Shown: piece after piece, positions 1 to 12,349 of the stretch
Position numbering within the stretch: the stretch's first letter is position 1
Layout: every line of letters begins with the position of its first letter
Assembly: GCA_030035585.1 (NCBI GenBank)
Contig: CM057462.1
Span: forward strand, 95,501,234-95,565,233
Direction: 5' to 3'
DNA length: 64,000 nt
Source of the DNA: Dugong dugon
Lineage: Eukaryota > Chordata > Mammalia > Sirenia > Dugongidae
Notes under the pieces: model-generated
What the model was told of the DNA's origin: nothing
Databases searched by the model: none
What the model saw: the letters and a program-made list of their open reading frames with translations, nothing else
Program-made: the position numbers and the translations under genes

Positions 1-2058
1 CCCGGTTCCATGTCCTCTTCTGAATCCATCTTGAATTTCTGGCAGTTCCCTGTTGACATACTGCTGCAATTGCTTTTGAATGATCTTCAGTAAAATTTTA
101 CTTGTGTGTGATATTAATGATATTGTTTGATAATTTCTGCCTTTGATTGGGTCACCTTTCTTTGCAATGGGCACAAATATGGATCTCTTCCAGTTGGTTG
201 GCCAGCTGTCTTCCAAATTTCTTGCATTGACGAGTGACCACTTCAAGTGCTGCATCCATTTGTTGAAACATCTCAGTCTGTATTCTGTCAATTCCCGGAG
301 CCTTGTTTTTTGCCAGTGTCTTCAGTGCAGCTTGGATTTCTTCCTTCAGTACCATCGGTTCTTGAACATATGCTGCTTCCTGAAACGGATGAGCATTGAC
401 CAATTCTTTTTGGTACAGTGACTCTGTGTATTCCTTCCATCTTCTTTTGATGCTTCCTGGGTTGTTTAATATTTTCCCTGTAGAATCCTTCAGTATTGCA
501 GCTGGAGGCTTGAATTTTTTCTTCAGTTATTTCAGCTTGAGAAATGCCAAGCCTGTTCTTCCCTTTTGGTTTTCTAACTCCAGGTCTTTGCATATTTCCT
601 TATATTTTACTTTGTCTTCTTGAGCCACCCTTTGAAATCTTCTGTTCAGCTCTTTTACTTCATCATTTCATCATTTCTTCCATTACCTTTAGCTACTCTA
701 CTTTCAAGAGCAGGTTTCAGAGTCTCTTCTGACATCCATTTTAGTCTTTTCTTTCTTTCCTGTCATTTTAATGACCTCTTGCTTTCTTTGTGTATGGTAT
801 CCTTGATGTCATTCCACAGCTTGCCTGGTCTTTGGTCATTAGCGTTCAGTGTGTCCAATCTGTTCTTGAGATGGTCTCTAAATTCAGGTGAGATATATTA
901 GAGGTCATATTTTGGCTTTCTTGGACTTGTAATTTTCTTCAGCTTCAACTTGAACTTGCATATGAGCATTTGATGGTCTGTTCCACAGTTGGCCCCTAGC
1001 CTTGTTCTCTCTGATGATATTGAGCTTTTCCATCATTTCTTTCCACAGATGTAGTCAGTTTTATTCCTATGTATTTCATCAGCAAAATCCATGTGTATAG
1101 TCACCGTTTATGTTGTTGAGAAGAGGTATTTGCAGTGAATAAGCCCTTGGTCTTGTAAAATTCTGTCACATAATCTCCTGCATCATTTCTATCCCCAAGG
1201 CCATATTTTCCAACTAGAATCCTTCTTCGTCTCCAACTTTCACATTCCAATCACCAGTAATTATCAATGCATCTTGATTGCATGTTTGACCAATTTCAGA
1301 CTGCAGATGTTGGTAAAAATCTTCAATTGTTTCATCTTTGGCCTCAGTGTTTGGTGCCTCATCTTGAATAATAGTCATACTAACAGGTCTTCCTTGTAGG
1401 CATATGGGTATTATCCTATCACTGACAGTGTTGTACTTCAGGATAGTTCTTGAAATATTCTTTTTCACAATGAATGTGACACCATTCCTCTTCAATTTAT
1501 CATTCCCAGCATAGTAGACAATATGATTATCCAATTCAAATTGCCAACACTATTGCCAGCCTATTTCAGCTCACTAATGTCTAGGGATATTGATGTTATG
1601 TGTTCCATTTCATTTTTGATGACTTCCAGTTTTCCTAGATTCATACTTCATACATTCATATTATTAACGGATGTTTGCAGATGTTTCTTCTTATTTTGAG
1701 TCGTGCCACATCAAAAAATGAAGGTCCCGAAAATTTGACTCCATCCATGTCATTAGGGTCCACTCTACTTTGAGGAGGCAGATTTTCCCCCATCGTCTTT
1801 TGAGTGCCTTCCAACCTGAGGGGATTATCTTCCAGCGCTATACCAGATAATGTTCTGCTGCAATTCATAAAGTTCTCATTGGCCAATTTGTTTTAGAAGT
1901 AGGTCGCTAGGTCCTTCTTACTAGTCTGTCTTAGTCTGAAAGCCCCACTGAAACCTGCCCACCACGAGTGACACTGTTGGTATTTGAAATACCAGTGGTA
2001 GAATCACAGCACACACAAGCCACCACTGTATGACAAACTGACAGTTGAGTGAAGGCCA
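1..2058 (-). mobile_element. RTE-class (BovB-like) LINE, antisense, cut by the window edge
   Basis: Reading the minus strand from about 2058 down to 1 gives a non-LTR retrotransposon. An apurinic-type endonuclease segment lies at 1534-1214 and contains the conserved 'ITGDWNVKVG' stretch. The start of the reverse transcriptase domain, with 'KNKAPGID', lies at 403-152. The 5' leader (2050-1560) matches the leader of the second copy near 49,800-49,300. Frames are broken by stops and shifts, so it is dead. The catalytic RT core and the 3' end lie beyond base 1, outside the window. I recognise the family as RTE from these motifs and from the roughly 3.2-kb layout of the other copy; the subfamily is not determined. 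Confidence 0.9.
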
Positions 2059-2103
2059 TCAGAATTTACATGGGCAAAACGGGGAAGTTATTAGTTCCTC
2101 TAG

Positions 2104-2300
2104 GCCCTGAGATGGCAGAAACAGTTTGATCTCAGCTACTAAGCAAAGGTTTGGAGATTTGAACCCACCAAGAAGAAAGTCCTCACAATCTGCTTCCATA
2201 AAAATTATACCCAGGAAAACCCTATGGAACTTAGTTCTACTCTGTAATACATGGGGTCACCATGAGTCAGAATCGACTCGATGGCAAAGGGTTGTTGTTC
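2104..2300 (+). mobile_element. AfroSINE-type tRNA-derived SINE
   Basis: A degraded tRNA-like head (internal promoter box B resembling 'GATTTGAACCC') is followed by the family body 'AAAACCCTATGGAAC..AGTTCTACTCTG' and the tail 'GAGTCAGAATCGACTCGATGGCAA'. It sits just beyond the 5' end of the RTE at 1-2058. It is non-coding and is mobilised in trans by a LINE. Confidence 0.85.
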
Positions 2301-2770
2301 CTTTAACCATCGGAAGGTCAGGAGCAACAGGAACAAAGATCTCAAGAGACAACAGAGTTGTCTGTCTCTCATGTGAGTTTCATTCTCTCCTCCTGCACAC
2401 AGACTTTTCCCAGGAGGTGAGGGACATGGCTGCCTGTGGATTCGAGTTTACCTTCTTACAGTCTGAGTACCCAAGGTTCTCACTCCCAGGGTTAGTTTCT
2501 TGACTTTCAGGGAAGAATTGTAATTAGGTCAGCTTGGGTTATGGCCTGGTAAATAAGGCATTTGCTCAGCTTGGGCCAAATATCTCTCCCTTGACCAATC
2601 ATTATGGGTAAAGAGGTACAATCATGTTGGAAGATGACGGCAACCATCTTCTCTTCTCGAAGGAGTATTGTGGGAAAAACGTTATTTTCCCCAAAGAAAA
2701 TGAGTTCTATTACCAGAAGAAAGAAGGAATATTGAACCTAGAAGAACAATTAATGTTCACAAGACTTATT
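2300..2770. other. No gene or repeat recognised
   Basis: This is moderately AT-rich sequence with only short chance open frames. I see no splice-bounded exon, promoter or recognisable interspersed repeat. Confidence 0.4.
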
Positions 2771-3822
2771 TATACTCTAAAGTCATGGGTCTTACAGGCA
2801 GACAGACATGAGTTCAAATACCAGATCTTACACTTGCTGCTTCCTTCAACAAATCATTTACTATTTCTTTTTTTAAAAAATCAATTATTTATTTATTTTT
2901 TATTGTAATTCAGGTGAAGGCTTACAGAACAAATAGTTTCTCATGAAACAGTAGTACACGTATTGTTTTATGACATTGGTTAACAACCCCACAACATGTC
3001 AACCCTCTGACTTCTCAACCTTTTTTTTGGTGAAAATACACATAGCCAAAGATACACCATTTCAAAAATTTCTACATGCACAGTTCAGTGACATTGACTA
3101 CACTCTTCCAATTGTGCTGCTATTCTCAGTTAAGATGAAGGCTTATGGAACGAAATAGTTTCTCATTTAACAATTACTACACATGTTGCCCTATGAGAAT
3201 GGTTAACAATCTCACAACACATCAACAATATCCTTACTCAACCTTGGGTTCCCTATCACCAGCTTCCTTGTCCCCTTCTGCCTTCTGGCCCTTGTCACTG
3301 GACTACTGTACCTCATTAGTCCCATTGGGGCTGTCCACTCCCAGGCTGAACGGTGAACCTCGGAGATAACTTCACCACTGAGCTAAAAGGGTGTCTGGGG
3401 GCCATACTCTCGGGGTTTCTCCAGTCTCCTTTAGGCCAGTAAATCTGGTCTTTTTTTGTGAGTTAGAATTATGTTCTACATCCTTCTCCAGCTCGGTCCA
3501 GAACCCTCTGTTGTGATCCTGGACAGAGCAGTCAGTGGTGGTAGCCGGGCACCGTCTAGCTGTACTGGACTCAGTCCGGTGGAGGCCTTGGTAGCTGTGG
3601 ACCATCAGTCTTTTGGACTAATCTTTTCCTTGTATCCTGTTCTCTTCATTCTCCCTTGCTCCCGAAGGGATGAGACCAGCGGTCATTTACTATTTCTGAG
3701 ACTCCATTTCCTCACATATAATCTAACTAATAGGTTTGAGGGAAGTACATGAAATAATGGTCAGAAAGTACTTAGCTGACTGCCTATAGAAAATGCTAAA
3801 TAAACTCTAGCTTTTATTATTA
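2770..3822 (+). repeat. MIR split by an L1 insertion
   Basis: The segment 2770-2868 ('AGTCATGGGTCTTACAGGCAG..GAGTTCAAATACC') and the segment 3698-3822 ('GAGACTCCATTTCCTCA..AAATGCTAAATAAA') read as the two halves of one MIR in plus orientation. The L1 piece at 2869-3682 interrupts it. Confidence 0.7.
2869..3682 (-). mobile_element. L1-type 3' end with a duplicated 3' UTR segment
   Basis: On the minus strand this ends in an AATAAA-like signal and an A-rich tail (plus-strand T-rich start near 2869). The same 3' UTR sequence recurs at 22.5, 28.8 and 63.6 kb. Here the terminal motif 'AGATGAAGGCTTA..GAACAAATAGTTTCTCAT' occurs twice, at about 2890 and 3135, separated by a different segment (3020-3130). 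The whole unit is flanked by a perfect 15-bp direct repeat (2854-2868 and 3683-3697), so it entered as one insertion. Assignment to L1 rests on memory of mammalian L1M 3' UTRs. Confidence 0.8.
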
Positions 3823-3824
3823 TC

Positions 3825-3988
3825 CTCAGCGAGATGATGGATTGATACAATAGCCACAACAATGAACTCAAATGCACCGATGATCATGAAGATGGTGTAG
3901 GACTGGGCAACATTTCATTCTGTTATACGTAAGGTCTCCACAAGTCAGAGCCATCTTGATGGCAACTACCAACAAGAACAACAATTAT
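3825..3988 (+). mobile_element. RTE LINE 3'-terminal fragment
   Basis: It aligns by eye with the last 130-160 bp of the RTE at 37.0-38.3 kb ('GATGGATTGATACAATAGCCACAACAATGAACTC..GATGGTGTAGGACTGGGCAA'). It ends in 'CAACTACCAACAAGAACAACA', the family tail. It is severely 5' truncated. Confidence 0.85.
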
Positions 3989-3999
3989 TATTATTATGG

Positions 4000-5855
4000 T
4001 GCTCTGTGAGTTTTGTTCCTGGTCGCTCTAATAACTATACCCAACCAAGTCTGGCTTCTGGGACCCAGTCTGAGAGGTGACTTGCTGGGTTTATATTCCT
4101 AGTGGGATTTTCCCAGGCCTCTCTGGGGAGATCAAATAAGAAACATTTATGCCTTCTTGAATTTCTCCACTGCCAAAAAGAATGAGAATAAGCAGAAAAA
4201 ATATTTTGTTACTGAATTTATATTACAAAATAAAAAGTGACACATTTGTTTATCAAATAAATATTGAACATCAAATATGTATCCAGTATTGTGCTATGTG
4301 ATGTGGGAAATGTCAAAGAAATGGAAGGTATGGTCCCTTTCGGCAGAGTTCTGTTGAGGTTGTTGGCTAATATACACAAAATAATTAGATGACAGACTAT
4401 ATAATCAAAAGGTGATTTGGTAGAGGCTAAGAGAAGGAAAAAAAATTCATGTTGTTGGCGTTCTAGGAAGGATCTGAGTTTGACTTTGAAGAGTGGATGG
4501 CATTTATCAAGATAAAGGTAAGCATTCCAGATCATGTGAGTGCCAGAAGAAAAAGAATAGAGCAGAAAGGAAGAAATTGTTGTCAAGTTCTGTGGGAAGT
4601 GTTGCTTTCAAAGGTCCCCCACTTTAACCCTACCACACACCAGATTTTACTCCCAAAACTATGAGAAGGAAATAAGAAAAATCAGTGTCCCTAGGAGTTA
4701 CTTATGAGGCAAATCAGATCCAAGAAATGTGAAGGCATATGTGTAACATGTGGAAGGTAGGAAGGGTGGATAAGAGGCTGTAATCAGATTAGGGAAAAAT
4801 GGGGTTAGAAATATTAAAGATAAAGATGAAGTTCAAATGTGGCTATGCTTTTGGTGACTAAGACACAATGGAAATTAAGACCACTGGAAATGAGAAAGTC
4901 AAAGAAATGGTAAGGTAGGTGGTTGGATCATGGAAGGGATGCTGAAGTCATGAGTGATGAGGACAGGAGGTGAGATAAAGAGGAGGACTGTGATACAGGT
5001 GCTGAAGTCATAGAGGAAGTGGGAGGAGTGTCTGAGGTTGGGGGGAAAAACAAAATGAAGCAGGCAAGGTGAACCTTAGAAGATATTTTTGGCAATTGAA
5101 GTAAATGAATGACCAAGAAACCAAAGTGAGGGGCAAAGAAAATGCCAAGCCCTCCTTATCCCTCAGTGAGTTGGGGCTAAATGGTAGGGTATAAGAGAGG
5201 GAGATAGCATCCACTACAGAGGATATAGGGGGACACTATGTCATTAAAGAAAAACTTGGCCAGGGCTTAGGCAAGGAGATACTAGGTTTACTATGGGTAT
5301 ATGTCTACTATTGAATAGGATATCCAAACAGTACACTGAAAGGACTATTAGAGGAGAAATTGAAGTCGGGAGAGATGAGGATAGGGCTAAGGCTGGATAA
5401 GGATGAGTCTGTAAGATTATTCTATTTGCCCTTGAAAAGGCAGATCAAGGAGTACTTCTCTGGGAAGACTTCTACCAGAGATGTCCCTTCTTTGTTCTGC
5501 TTTAGCTCTGAACATCTATAAACCTGTATTGTAATTGTTGGTTTGCTCATCTTCCACCTCCCCTGTAGTATAAGCTTCTTGAAAGATTTGTTTCTTTTTC
5601 ATCTCTAACACAGTGCCTTGACACAAGCAATTCTTAACATAGCCTTGTTGGATGAAGAAATGAATGACCACGGATGAGGCGGTGATATGTACCTTTAACG
5701 TATAACCTCTTGAACTTAATCCATCCCACTGGCTCACAATATTTGTTGGGCTGGCTTTCGTTCAGAATCTAGAACAGTGCTGTCCAATAGAAATATGATG
5801 TGAGCTGTAAATGTGAACTTTGTAGGCAATTTTAAATTTTCTAGTTGACACATTG
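4000..5855. other. Old unclassified repeat sequence and unique DNA
   Basis: 4255-4620 ('AAATATTGAACATCAAATATGTATCCAG' then 'GGAAGGATCTGAG..TTTGAAGAGTGGATGG') resembles an ancient mammalian repeat also seen near 24.1, 31.7 and 61.5 kb; its class is unresolved. The remainder, purine-rich around 4900-5450, shows no gene, and the open frames are short and unconvincing. Confidence 0.4.
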
Positions 5856-5857
5856 TC

Positions 5858-6240
5858 GTAGTTATCTAGTGTTGCCATAATAAAAATACAACATACAAGT
5901 GGCTTTAAATAACAGAAATTTATTTTCTAACAGTTCTGGAGGCCAAAAGTCCAAATTCAGGGTGTGGCTGTAGGGGAAGGTCCCTCCTTGTCTATTTCAG
6001 GTTCTAGTAGCTGCCAGCAATCCTTGCAATGCTGATGTGTCTTCCCGCTGTGAGTGTCTCTGTGTCTATTCTGCTCCTTCTATAACTCAGAAGTATTGAG
6101 TTTAGGACCCATCCTACTCTAGTGACCTCATTAACATAACAAAAGAAAACCCCTATTTCTAAACAGGGTCATATTTACAGATACAGGAGTTAGGATTTCA
6201 ATACATGTTTATTGGGGACACAATTCAATCCATAACACAC
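5858..6240 (-). mobile_element. MLT1-type (ERVL-MaLR) solo LTR, degraded
   Basis: On the minus strand it begins 'GTGTTATGGATTGAATTGTG' and ends in the complement of 'GTTATCTAGTGTTGCCATAA'. It contains the complement of 'AACAGAAATTTATTTTCTAACAGTTCTGGAGGCCA'-type sequence typical of MLT1 LTRs. No internal viral genes are present, so it is a solo LTR. The family name is from memory and subfamily is not determined. Confidence 0.75.
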
Positions 6241-6411
6241 ACTAAAAAAGAAGAAAAGATTGACTTTAATTTTTTTTATTTAACCAAATATATAAAATAT
6301 ATACTATGTTTTCAAAGAGGATGTAAAATACCTCATTAATAATTTTATATTGATTACTTGTTAAAAGATATAAAATATTTTATATATTGGGTTAAATAAA
6401 TTTTTTTTTTT

Positions 6412-6545
6412 TAATACTGTGTCTTAAAAAGTGTTTGGCTGCTAATCAAAAGCTCAGCAGTTCTAATCCACCAGCCACTCCTTGGAAACCCAATGGGGCA
6501 GTTCTACTCTGTCCTGTAGGGTCACTGTGAGGTGGAGTTGTTTTT
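6412..6545 (+). mobile_element. AfroSINE, short variant
   Basis: It contains 'GGCTGCTAATCAAAAGCTCAGCAG', 'CACCAGCCACTCCTTGGAAACCC' and 'GGGGCAGTTCTACTCTGTCC'. The first tRNA-like bases and the terminal tail are decayed. Confidence 0.85.
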
Positions 6546-6711
6546 TTTTACGTCTTCAAAACCTGGTGTGTATTTTATACTTGCGTTACATCTTCATTTG
6601 GAACTACGCACATTGGAAGTGCTAAATAGCTGCAAGTAGCTAGTGGCTACCATATTGAACAGTGCAGTTCTAGATTCTAAAACATACCTAGCTCCCTCCC
6701 TTTTGATGGCC

Positions 6712-7162
6712 TTTATACTTCCAAGAAATTTGGAAGACAGCTACCTGGACAACAGACTGGAAGAGATCCATATTTGTGCCCATTCCAAAGAAAGGTGATC
6801 CAACAGAATGCAGAAATTATTGAACAATATCATTAATGTCACAAGCAAGTAAAATTTTACAGAAGATAATTCAAAAATAGTTGCAGCAATACATCAACCG
6901 GGAATTGTCAGAAATTCAAGCCAGATTCAGAAGAGGAAGTGGAACAAGGGATATCATTGTTGATGTCAGGTGGATCTTGGTTGAAAGCAGAGAATATCAG
7001 AAAGATGTTGATTTGCATTTTACTGACTATGCAAAGCCATTTGACTGTGTGGATCATAACGAATTATGTATAACATTGCTAAAATTGGGAATTCCAGAAC
7101 ACTTAATTGTGCCCATGCAGAACCTGTACGTAGACCGACAACAAGAAAAAAAAGTCATCAAT
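6712..7162 (+). mobile_element. RTE LINE internal fragment (N-terminal reverse transcriptase region)
   Basis: The plus strand encodes RTE RT sequence: 'WKRSIFVPIPKKGDPTE'-like residues around 6760-6800, then a frame at 6881-7165 with 'ELSEIQARFRRGSGTRDIIVDVRWI..FTDYAKPFDCVDH', the region just before the catalytic core. Stops and frame changes are present. It lacks both ends, so it is either an internal relic or has been cut by later rearrangement. Confidence 0.88.
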
Positions 7163-7269
7163 TAAAACATAACACAATAATTTACTATATCAATTCTAAG
7201 AAGAGTTTCTATAATACAAAAAAACTGCATTTTAGAATCAATAAAAAATTATAACATAGTGAAAGAACT

Positions 7270-9950
7270 TAAAACTATCATACAATCCCTTTGTCATACT
7301 TTTATTTCTCTTTTTCCCCTTCAAGATTTTTGACAATATAGATTTTTAAATATGGGTTATTATTTATTTTTTCATATGGTATACATGTCAATAATACAAA
7401 TTATAAAATATAAGGTACAATACTTTCACTGTCTGTAGTGAAAAATGTCTTTCTCCTATCCCTGTTCTCTAGTAGCCCTTTCCCCATCATTAGGGGTAAC
7501 TATTGTTACCAGTTTCTTGTGTATCTTTGTGGAGATAAACTATGCATATATATTTTCAAATTATTTATATATCACTGTTCTGCACCTTCTTTTTCAACTT
7601 AACAATATCATAAATATTGTTTTATATTAATATGTAGGAGCTTTCTCATTTCTTTTAAGGATTGTATAGTATTCCACTGTATTGAAAGGCCGTATTTATT
7701 TAACTAGTTCACTACTGATAAAAATTTAGTTTGAGTGACTATATGTAGAGTACTTAGAACAGCGCCTAGCACACAGTAAGCATTCAGTACTATTATTATT
7801 GTATTGTTATAAGAATACATCTGCAGAATAAATTTCTAGAACTGAAATTGCTGGATCAAAGAACAGGTGCATTTTAAATTTTGACAGATATTTGCAAATT
7901 ACTCTCTATAGACTTTGTGGCAAGTTACACTTTCTACCAAATATGCTTGAGTATGCTTGTTACCTTATACCCTTTTTCAAACAATTTATCATCAAATTTT
8001 TTGATGTTTGCTGATCCAGTAGGTGAACAATAGTGTCTCATGGTGGTTTTTATTTGTATTTTCCTCATTTTAAGTGAAAGTGAGAATTTTTCATTTATGT
8101 TAAAAATTATCTATATTCCTTTTCTATGAACTGTAATTCATGTATAAAGATTCATTATGCATAGTGGAATTTATACATTTGACTATAAATATACTTAATA
8201 ACATGTATTTCACTATGTACATACATATTTGAAGTGAAATATATGCTTTTTCTTAATGGAATCTTAGTTTTGTGCATACCTAGAAAGGTGTTTCCCATTG
8301 CAACGTGATAAAAACATAATAATAACTTAAGTTTTAACTTGGTATTTTTATAATATATATTTTGACATTTTAATCTTTGACTAAAATTCCAAAGGGATAT
8401 AGGTTTTCTAAATGTCTACTCGGTTGTCCTAATACCACTTACTGTATTTTAATATATTAAAATATATACAGTATATTATATAAATCCCAGTATATATTTG
8501 AGTATATTTATGGATTTCATGATTTGTTAGTATAATACTTTTTTTTTTCTTAACATGACAATATGTTTTGTTACCTTGTAAGGCTAGTTTCCTTCATTAT
8601 TCTTTTTCAGAATATTTCTTGTCATTTATGTGTGGTCGTTTTTCCCTAAAAACTAGAGAATCATCTTGTCCATATAAAAATACTATTGGCATGTTATTTT
8701 GATTGTGTTAGCTGTATAGATTAACTGGGGAATATTGAAATACTTAAGATATTAAGTCTTCGTATCCATGAACACCACCTGTTTTTCCAGTTATTTAAGT
8801 TCTTTTCTGTCCCTTAGCAGCCCTGTAATATTTTCTTTATGAATCTAGCTCCATTTTTTCAATTTATTCAGAGATTTTTTTTTAATTGTATTGTAAATTG
8901 GGTCTTTACTTTTATTAAATCTTCTGGTAAATCATTGAGTGTACATATTCAGAATATTGATTCTCATGTATTGATTTTTTAACCAGATATTTTGAATTCT
9001 CTTAATATTCTCTTAACATTTGTAATATATTTTAAATTTGTTGTCTTTGAGTTTCCATGTAAACAATTATATAATTTTGTATTTGTCAGATAACCTATAC
9101 TATGTTGTGGTAGTAAATAAACCCCATTTATTTTAATACAATGTAAGTTTATTTTTTACACGTGCAAAATCTGATGAAGAACAGGCAGTTTTCTGCCATT
9201 TGGAAGGGAAGAGAGGTATGGAGCGTGTACAGGATGTTTGCAAAGGCCAGGCCTTGGGAGTAGCTTACATTGCTTCTGCCCATATTCCCTTGGCCTTAAT
9301 TCAGTTCTATGACCCCACCTAGATGCAAGGAAGGATGACAAATATAGTCTTCCTGTGTGTCCAGGTAGTGAAAATGGTGTGATAAATATATATCACTCTC
9401 TCCGACACTATCTTTTTCTTTTGCCCAATTTTAAAGATGGTAAAGGACATTTAAGTCTCATTTTTTATTTTAATGAGAATTTTTTCATTATGTCTCCATT
9501 TCACATCATGGTAGATTTTGGATGGAGACTTGTATATTTTATCATATTAAAGAAGTTTTTATCTCTTTCTTTATTGTTAAGATTTTTATTTATTTAATGA
9601 ATGATATAAGCTAAAATTTATCAAAAATCTTTTCAGTAGCTGTGGAGATAATGATATAATTTTCTTTTTGATATCTTAACCTGGTAAATTTTATTAATAA
9701 TTTCTTAATGTTGAAGTATTTCTTATTCCCAGAATAAAGTCTACTTTATTATGATATATATATAAAATGTTTTTGAAAAGCTGAATTCGGTTTGCTTTTA
9801 TTTTATTTAGAATTTTTTGCATCAATATTTGTAAATGGATTGAGCTACAATTTCTTCTTTTATTGTATTTTTCAGGCTTTGTAATTCATAGAATGAATTT
9901 AGAAGCTTTTTCTGTTTTTCTGGTTTTTGAACTGTTTAAGTTGCATCTGA
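7270..9950 (-). mobile_element. Ancient L1 LINE, antisense, heavily decayed
   Basis: The plus strand is very T-rich, the complement of the A-rich L1 sense strand. 7440-8140 matches old L1 3' sequence (complement side reads 'ATTGTATAGTATTCCACTGTATTG', 'GAAATTGCTGGATCAAAG'). 8690-8960 and 9500-9940 resemble complemented L1 ORF2 ('TAGATTAACTGGGGAATATTGA', 'AAGCTGAATTCGGTTTGCTTTTA', 'TTTTTTGCATCAATATTTGTAAATGG'). A less AT-rich block at about 9110-9470 breaks the match and may be a nested repeat. No frame is intact. Confidence 0.75.
9110..9470. repeat. Probable nested repeat inside the old L1
   Basis: Base composition changes abruptly from T-rich to balanced, and the L1 match is interrupted. It contains 'GGCCTTAATTCAGTTCTATGACCCCACCTAGATGCAAGGAAGG', which I associate with an old mammalian interspersed repeat but cannot name. 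Confidence 0.4.
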
Positions 9951-9959
9951 GTTAGCACC

Positions 9960-11785
9960 TGAGAGAAAGAATTCCACCATGCTTAGGTCAGTCGCTATTG
10001 TTGCTGCGAGTTTATGCTTCAAGTACATTGCCACTAAGCCTATCAGTGTTCAATCCTGGACGTATCTATTGTATCATTTATTATAGCTATAACATTGAAA
10101 AATTTTAATAAGAATGCTTTTACTGCTTCCATGAACTCTTTCTCTCATTAAGCTCTTTTATCATAGTATATGCTCTTGTTTGTTGCTGTTGTAGCTTCTG
10201 AGATGATATTGAAATTTTAAAATATATATATATTTTTTAATGCCTCTCTAGTTTTCTACATTTCCTCTGCTTCAGTAGGGGCATTTCTTCTGCTTCCATG
10301 AGTTTGTTTTCAGTGAGTTCCATATTGCTTACTTTTGTCTCTTTTGTAACTGCTGATTTTCCTTAACCCTTAATCAACATAGGTCTAGATTAAGCAGTAC
10401 TCTTAGCTGATGTAAGTTTCTTCAGCACTCATGTAGGTCTGGATAGGGGGCTCCCTGGGCAGGGATAGACTAATGGATGGTGAGCGTATCAGGGAAAGTC
10501 TTGTCTTTGGTGTAAGTGGTAAGTGGATGAGCAAGTAAGGCCTGTTTCCCTCTCCCCTCCTCTCCCGTGAGGAGGATGACTACAGGGTCTGCCTGTTTTT
10601 CTCTGGATGTAGTGAGTAAGCATGTGTGAATAACTTCTGAAATATGCTGGATAGGATTTGTGTGGCATTCTCAGTCTCTATGGGACCATGAGTTTGCAAG
10701 TGATAGTTTTTGTTCATAGTTTCTCTCCCCCACCATTATTCTGGTAATAGCATCCTTTCTTCCTCTGACAATTTCTTTTCTACTCCTCCAATCATATCAT
10801 GCCATTAGGAGTTGTTTCTCATAAAAACTTGTCTATCTCCTTCCCCATCTATAGTCATAGTAGTTTGCATGCGATTAAATCCAATGTAAATTTTGGTCTA
10901 AATAAATCCACCATGAGACCTCATCATCCTGCCCCTATTGACTGGACCAGAGGGTGAACAGTGATCCAAGCCAGGTCAATCAGAGTCCTTCCCTGGACGT
11001 TTTTTGTTTTTTTTTTTTTTTTTGCAGTAGATCTTGCATGGTCAAGCTGTGAAGATATGAGCTTAGAGGGTGTTAAAGGCCAGATCTCTGATCACATGGA
11101 GAAAAACTACTAAGAGAAAACAAGGTGACATGCTGGAAGAAAGAGAGATGAAAAACAGAGTTCTGAGTTCTTGGTTCTGAGAGCCAAGTTTCCTGGAGTG
11201 TGCTGGTTCTTGCTTTCACTCAGCTGTTCAGTTCTTCCTATAATTCTGTGAACTATTTCAACAAATCTCCTTTTTTCCTGTGTTAGTTCAAGTTGGAGCT
11301 CTTTTATTTTAACTAAGAGTATGGCAAGTATGAAGTATGGGCTTGTATATCTTACTCTTTCACCTATATCATACTATGGATTTCCAACTCTCCAAGTGAG
11401 ACCCCTTTCTGATTTGTAGGGCCTGGACAATATTTTCCCTTCTACATTAATTGAATTGCCTCAGTGGAAATTTCAAGAGGGACAGAGTTGAATGCTGTGC
11501 TAAGGTAACTATCTTGTATATGTATATCCACCATCCTGGAACCATTTTTTAAACTTTTCCAACTATGTTCATTATTTTCTCTCCCTACCTTTGTGGCTCA
11601 CTTGTCATACTTTTTTTTTTTTCTCTTTCTAAAATAGATTTTTTTCCCCAATGCTAAAATTGGGAGATAGTGAAAAAATTCAGCTTTTATAGTAAAAATG
11701 TAGTAGGATTTGATTCCAATAAATATGTATTGTAGGGCATCACCACCATTTAAGTGTTATTTCAGAAAAAAACTTAAATGACTAG
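9960..11785. other. No gene recognised; possible old repeat at about 10,930-11,300
   Basis: Mostly unique AT-rich DNA. 10,930-11,300 ('ACTGGACCAGAGGGTGAACAGTGATCCAAGCCAGG..AATCTCC') has the feel of an old interspersed repeat, and a T-run interrupts it at about 11,000-11,023. Another T-run lies near 11,610. No exon or promoter is supported. Confidence 0.4.
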
Positions 11786-11796
11786 TGACTTTATCA

Positions 11797-12012
11797 GGTC
11801 CCTTGGTGGTGCAAATGGTTTGCACTTGCCTGTTAATCTAAAGGCTGATGGTTCGAACCCACTCAGTGGCACCATGGAAGAAAGGCCTGAAGATCTGCTG
11901 CCGTAAAGATTACAGCCAAGAAAACCCTATAGAGCAGTTCTACTCTGTAACACATGTGGTCACCATGAGTCGGAATTGACTAGATGGCAATGGGTTTGGC
12001 TTTTTGATTTAA
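11797..12012 (+). mobile_element. AfroSINE, full-length, with target duplication
   Basis: A complete head-to-tail copy: 'CCCTTGGTGGTGCAAATGG', box B 'GGTTCGAACCC', 'AGAAAGGCCTGAAGATCTGCTG', 'GAGTCGGAATTGACTAGATGGCAATGGGTTTGG'. An 11-bp direct repeat, TGAC(T/A)TTATCA, flanks it at 11786-11796 and 12013-12023. Confidence 0.92.
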
Positions 12013-12023
12013 TGACATTATCA

Positions 12024-12345
12024 ATTATATTTTGTATTAGACTAGTTGTAAGCACTATCCAAGGGTCTGGTGTAATCTGAGTGCACACTTAGCAACCTGG
12101 AATAAACTCCTGAGCCATCCTTGTACTTTGATGCAAGTCAGTAATTTACTCAATCTTCTCCACAGGTCCTTTGACTTCTATATCAGACTTGACAAAATAT
12201 TATATTATTTTACCAGCTGGGAATTTCTCCTTTGTACAAGTCGGTGAAGAAACACTATACTATGAAGTGACAAAATTTGGGCCACCATGTAAGCTACCGT
12301 CTTTGTTCTTCAGTAAAAACATTTTTTTCAAAAGCCTGTGAGAAA
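12024..12345. other. Unique sequence, nothing recognised
   Basis: No repeat, exon or regulatory signal is evident between the AfroSINE and the following RTE. Confidence 0.4.
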
Positions 12346-12349
12346 ACAA

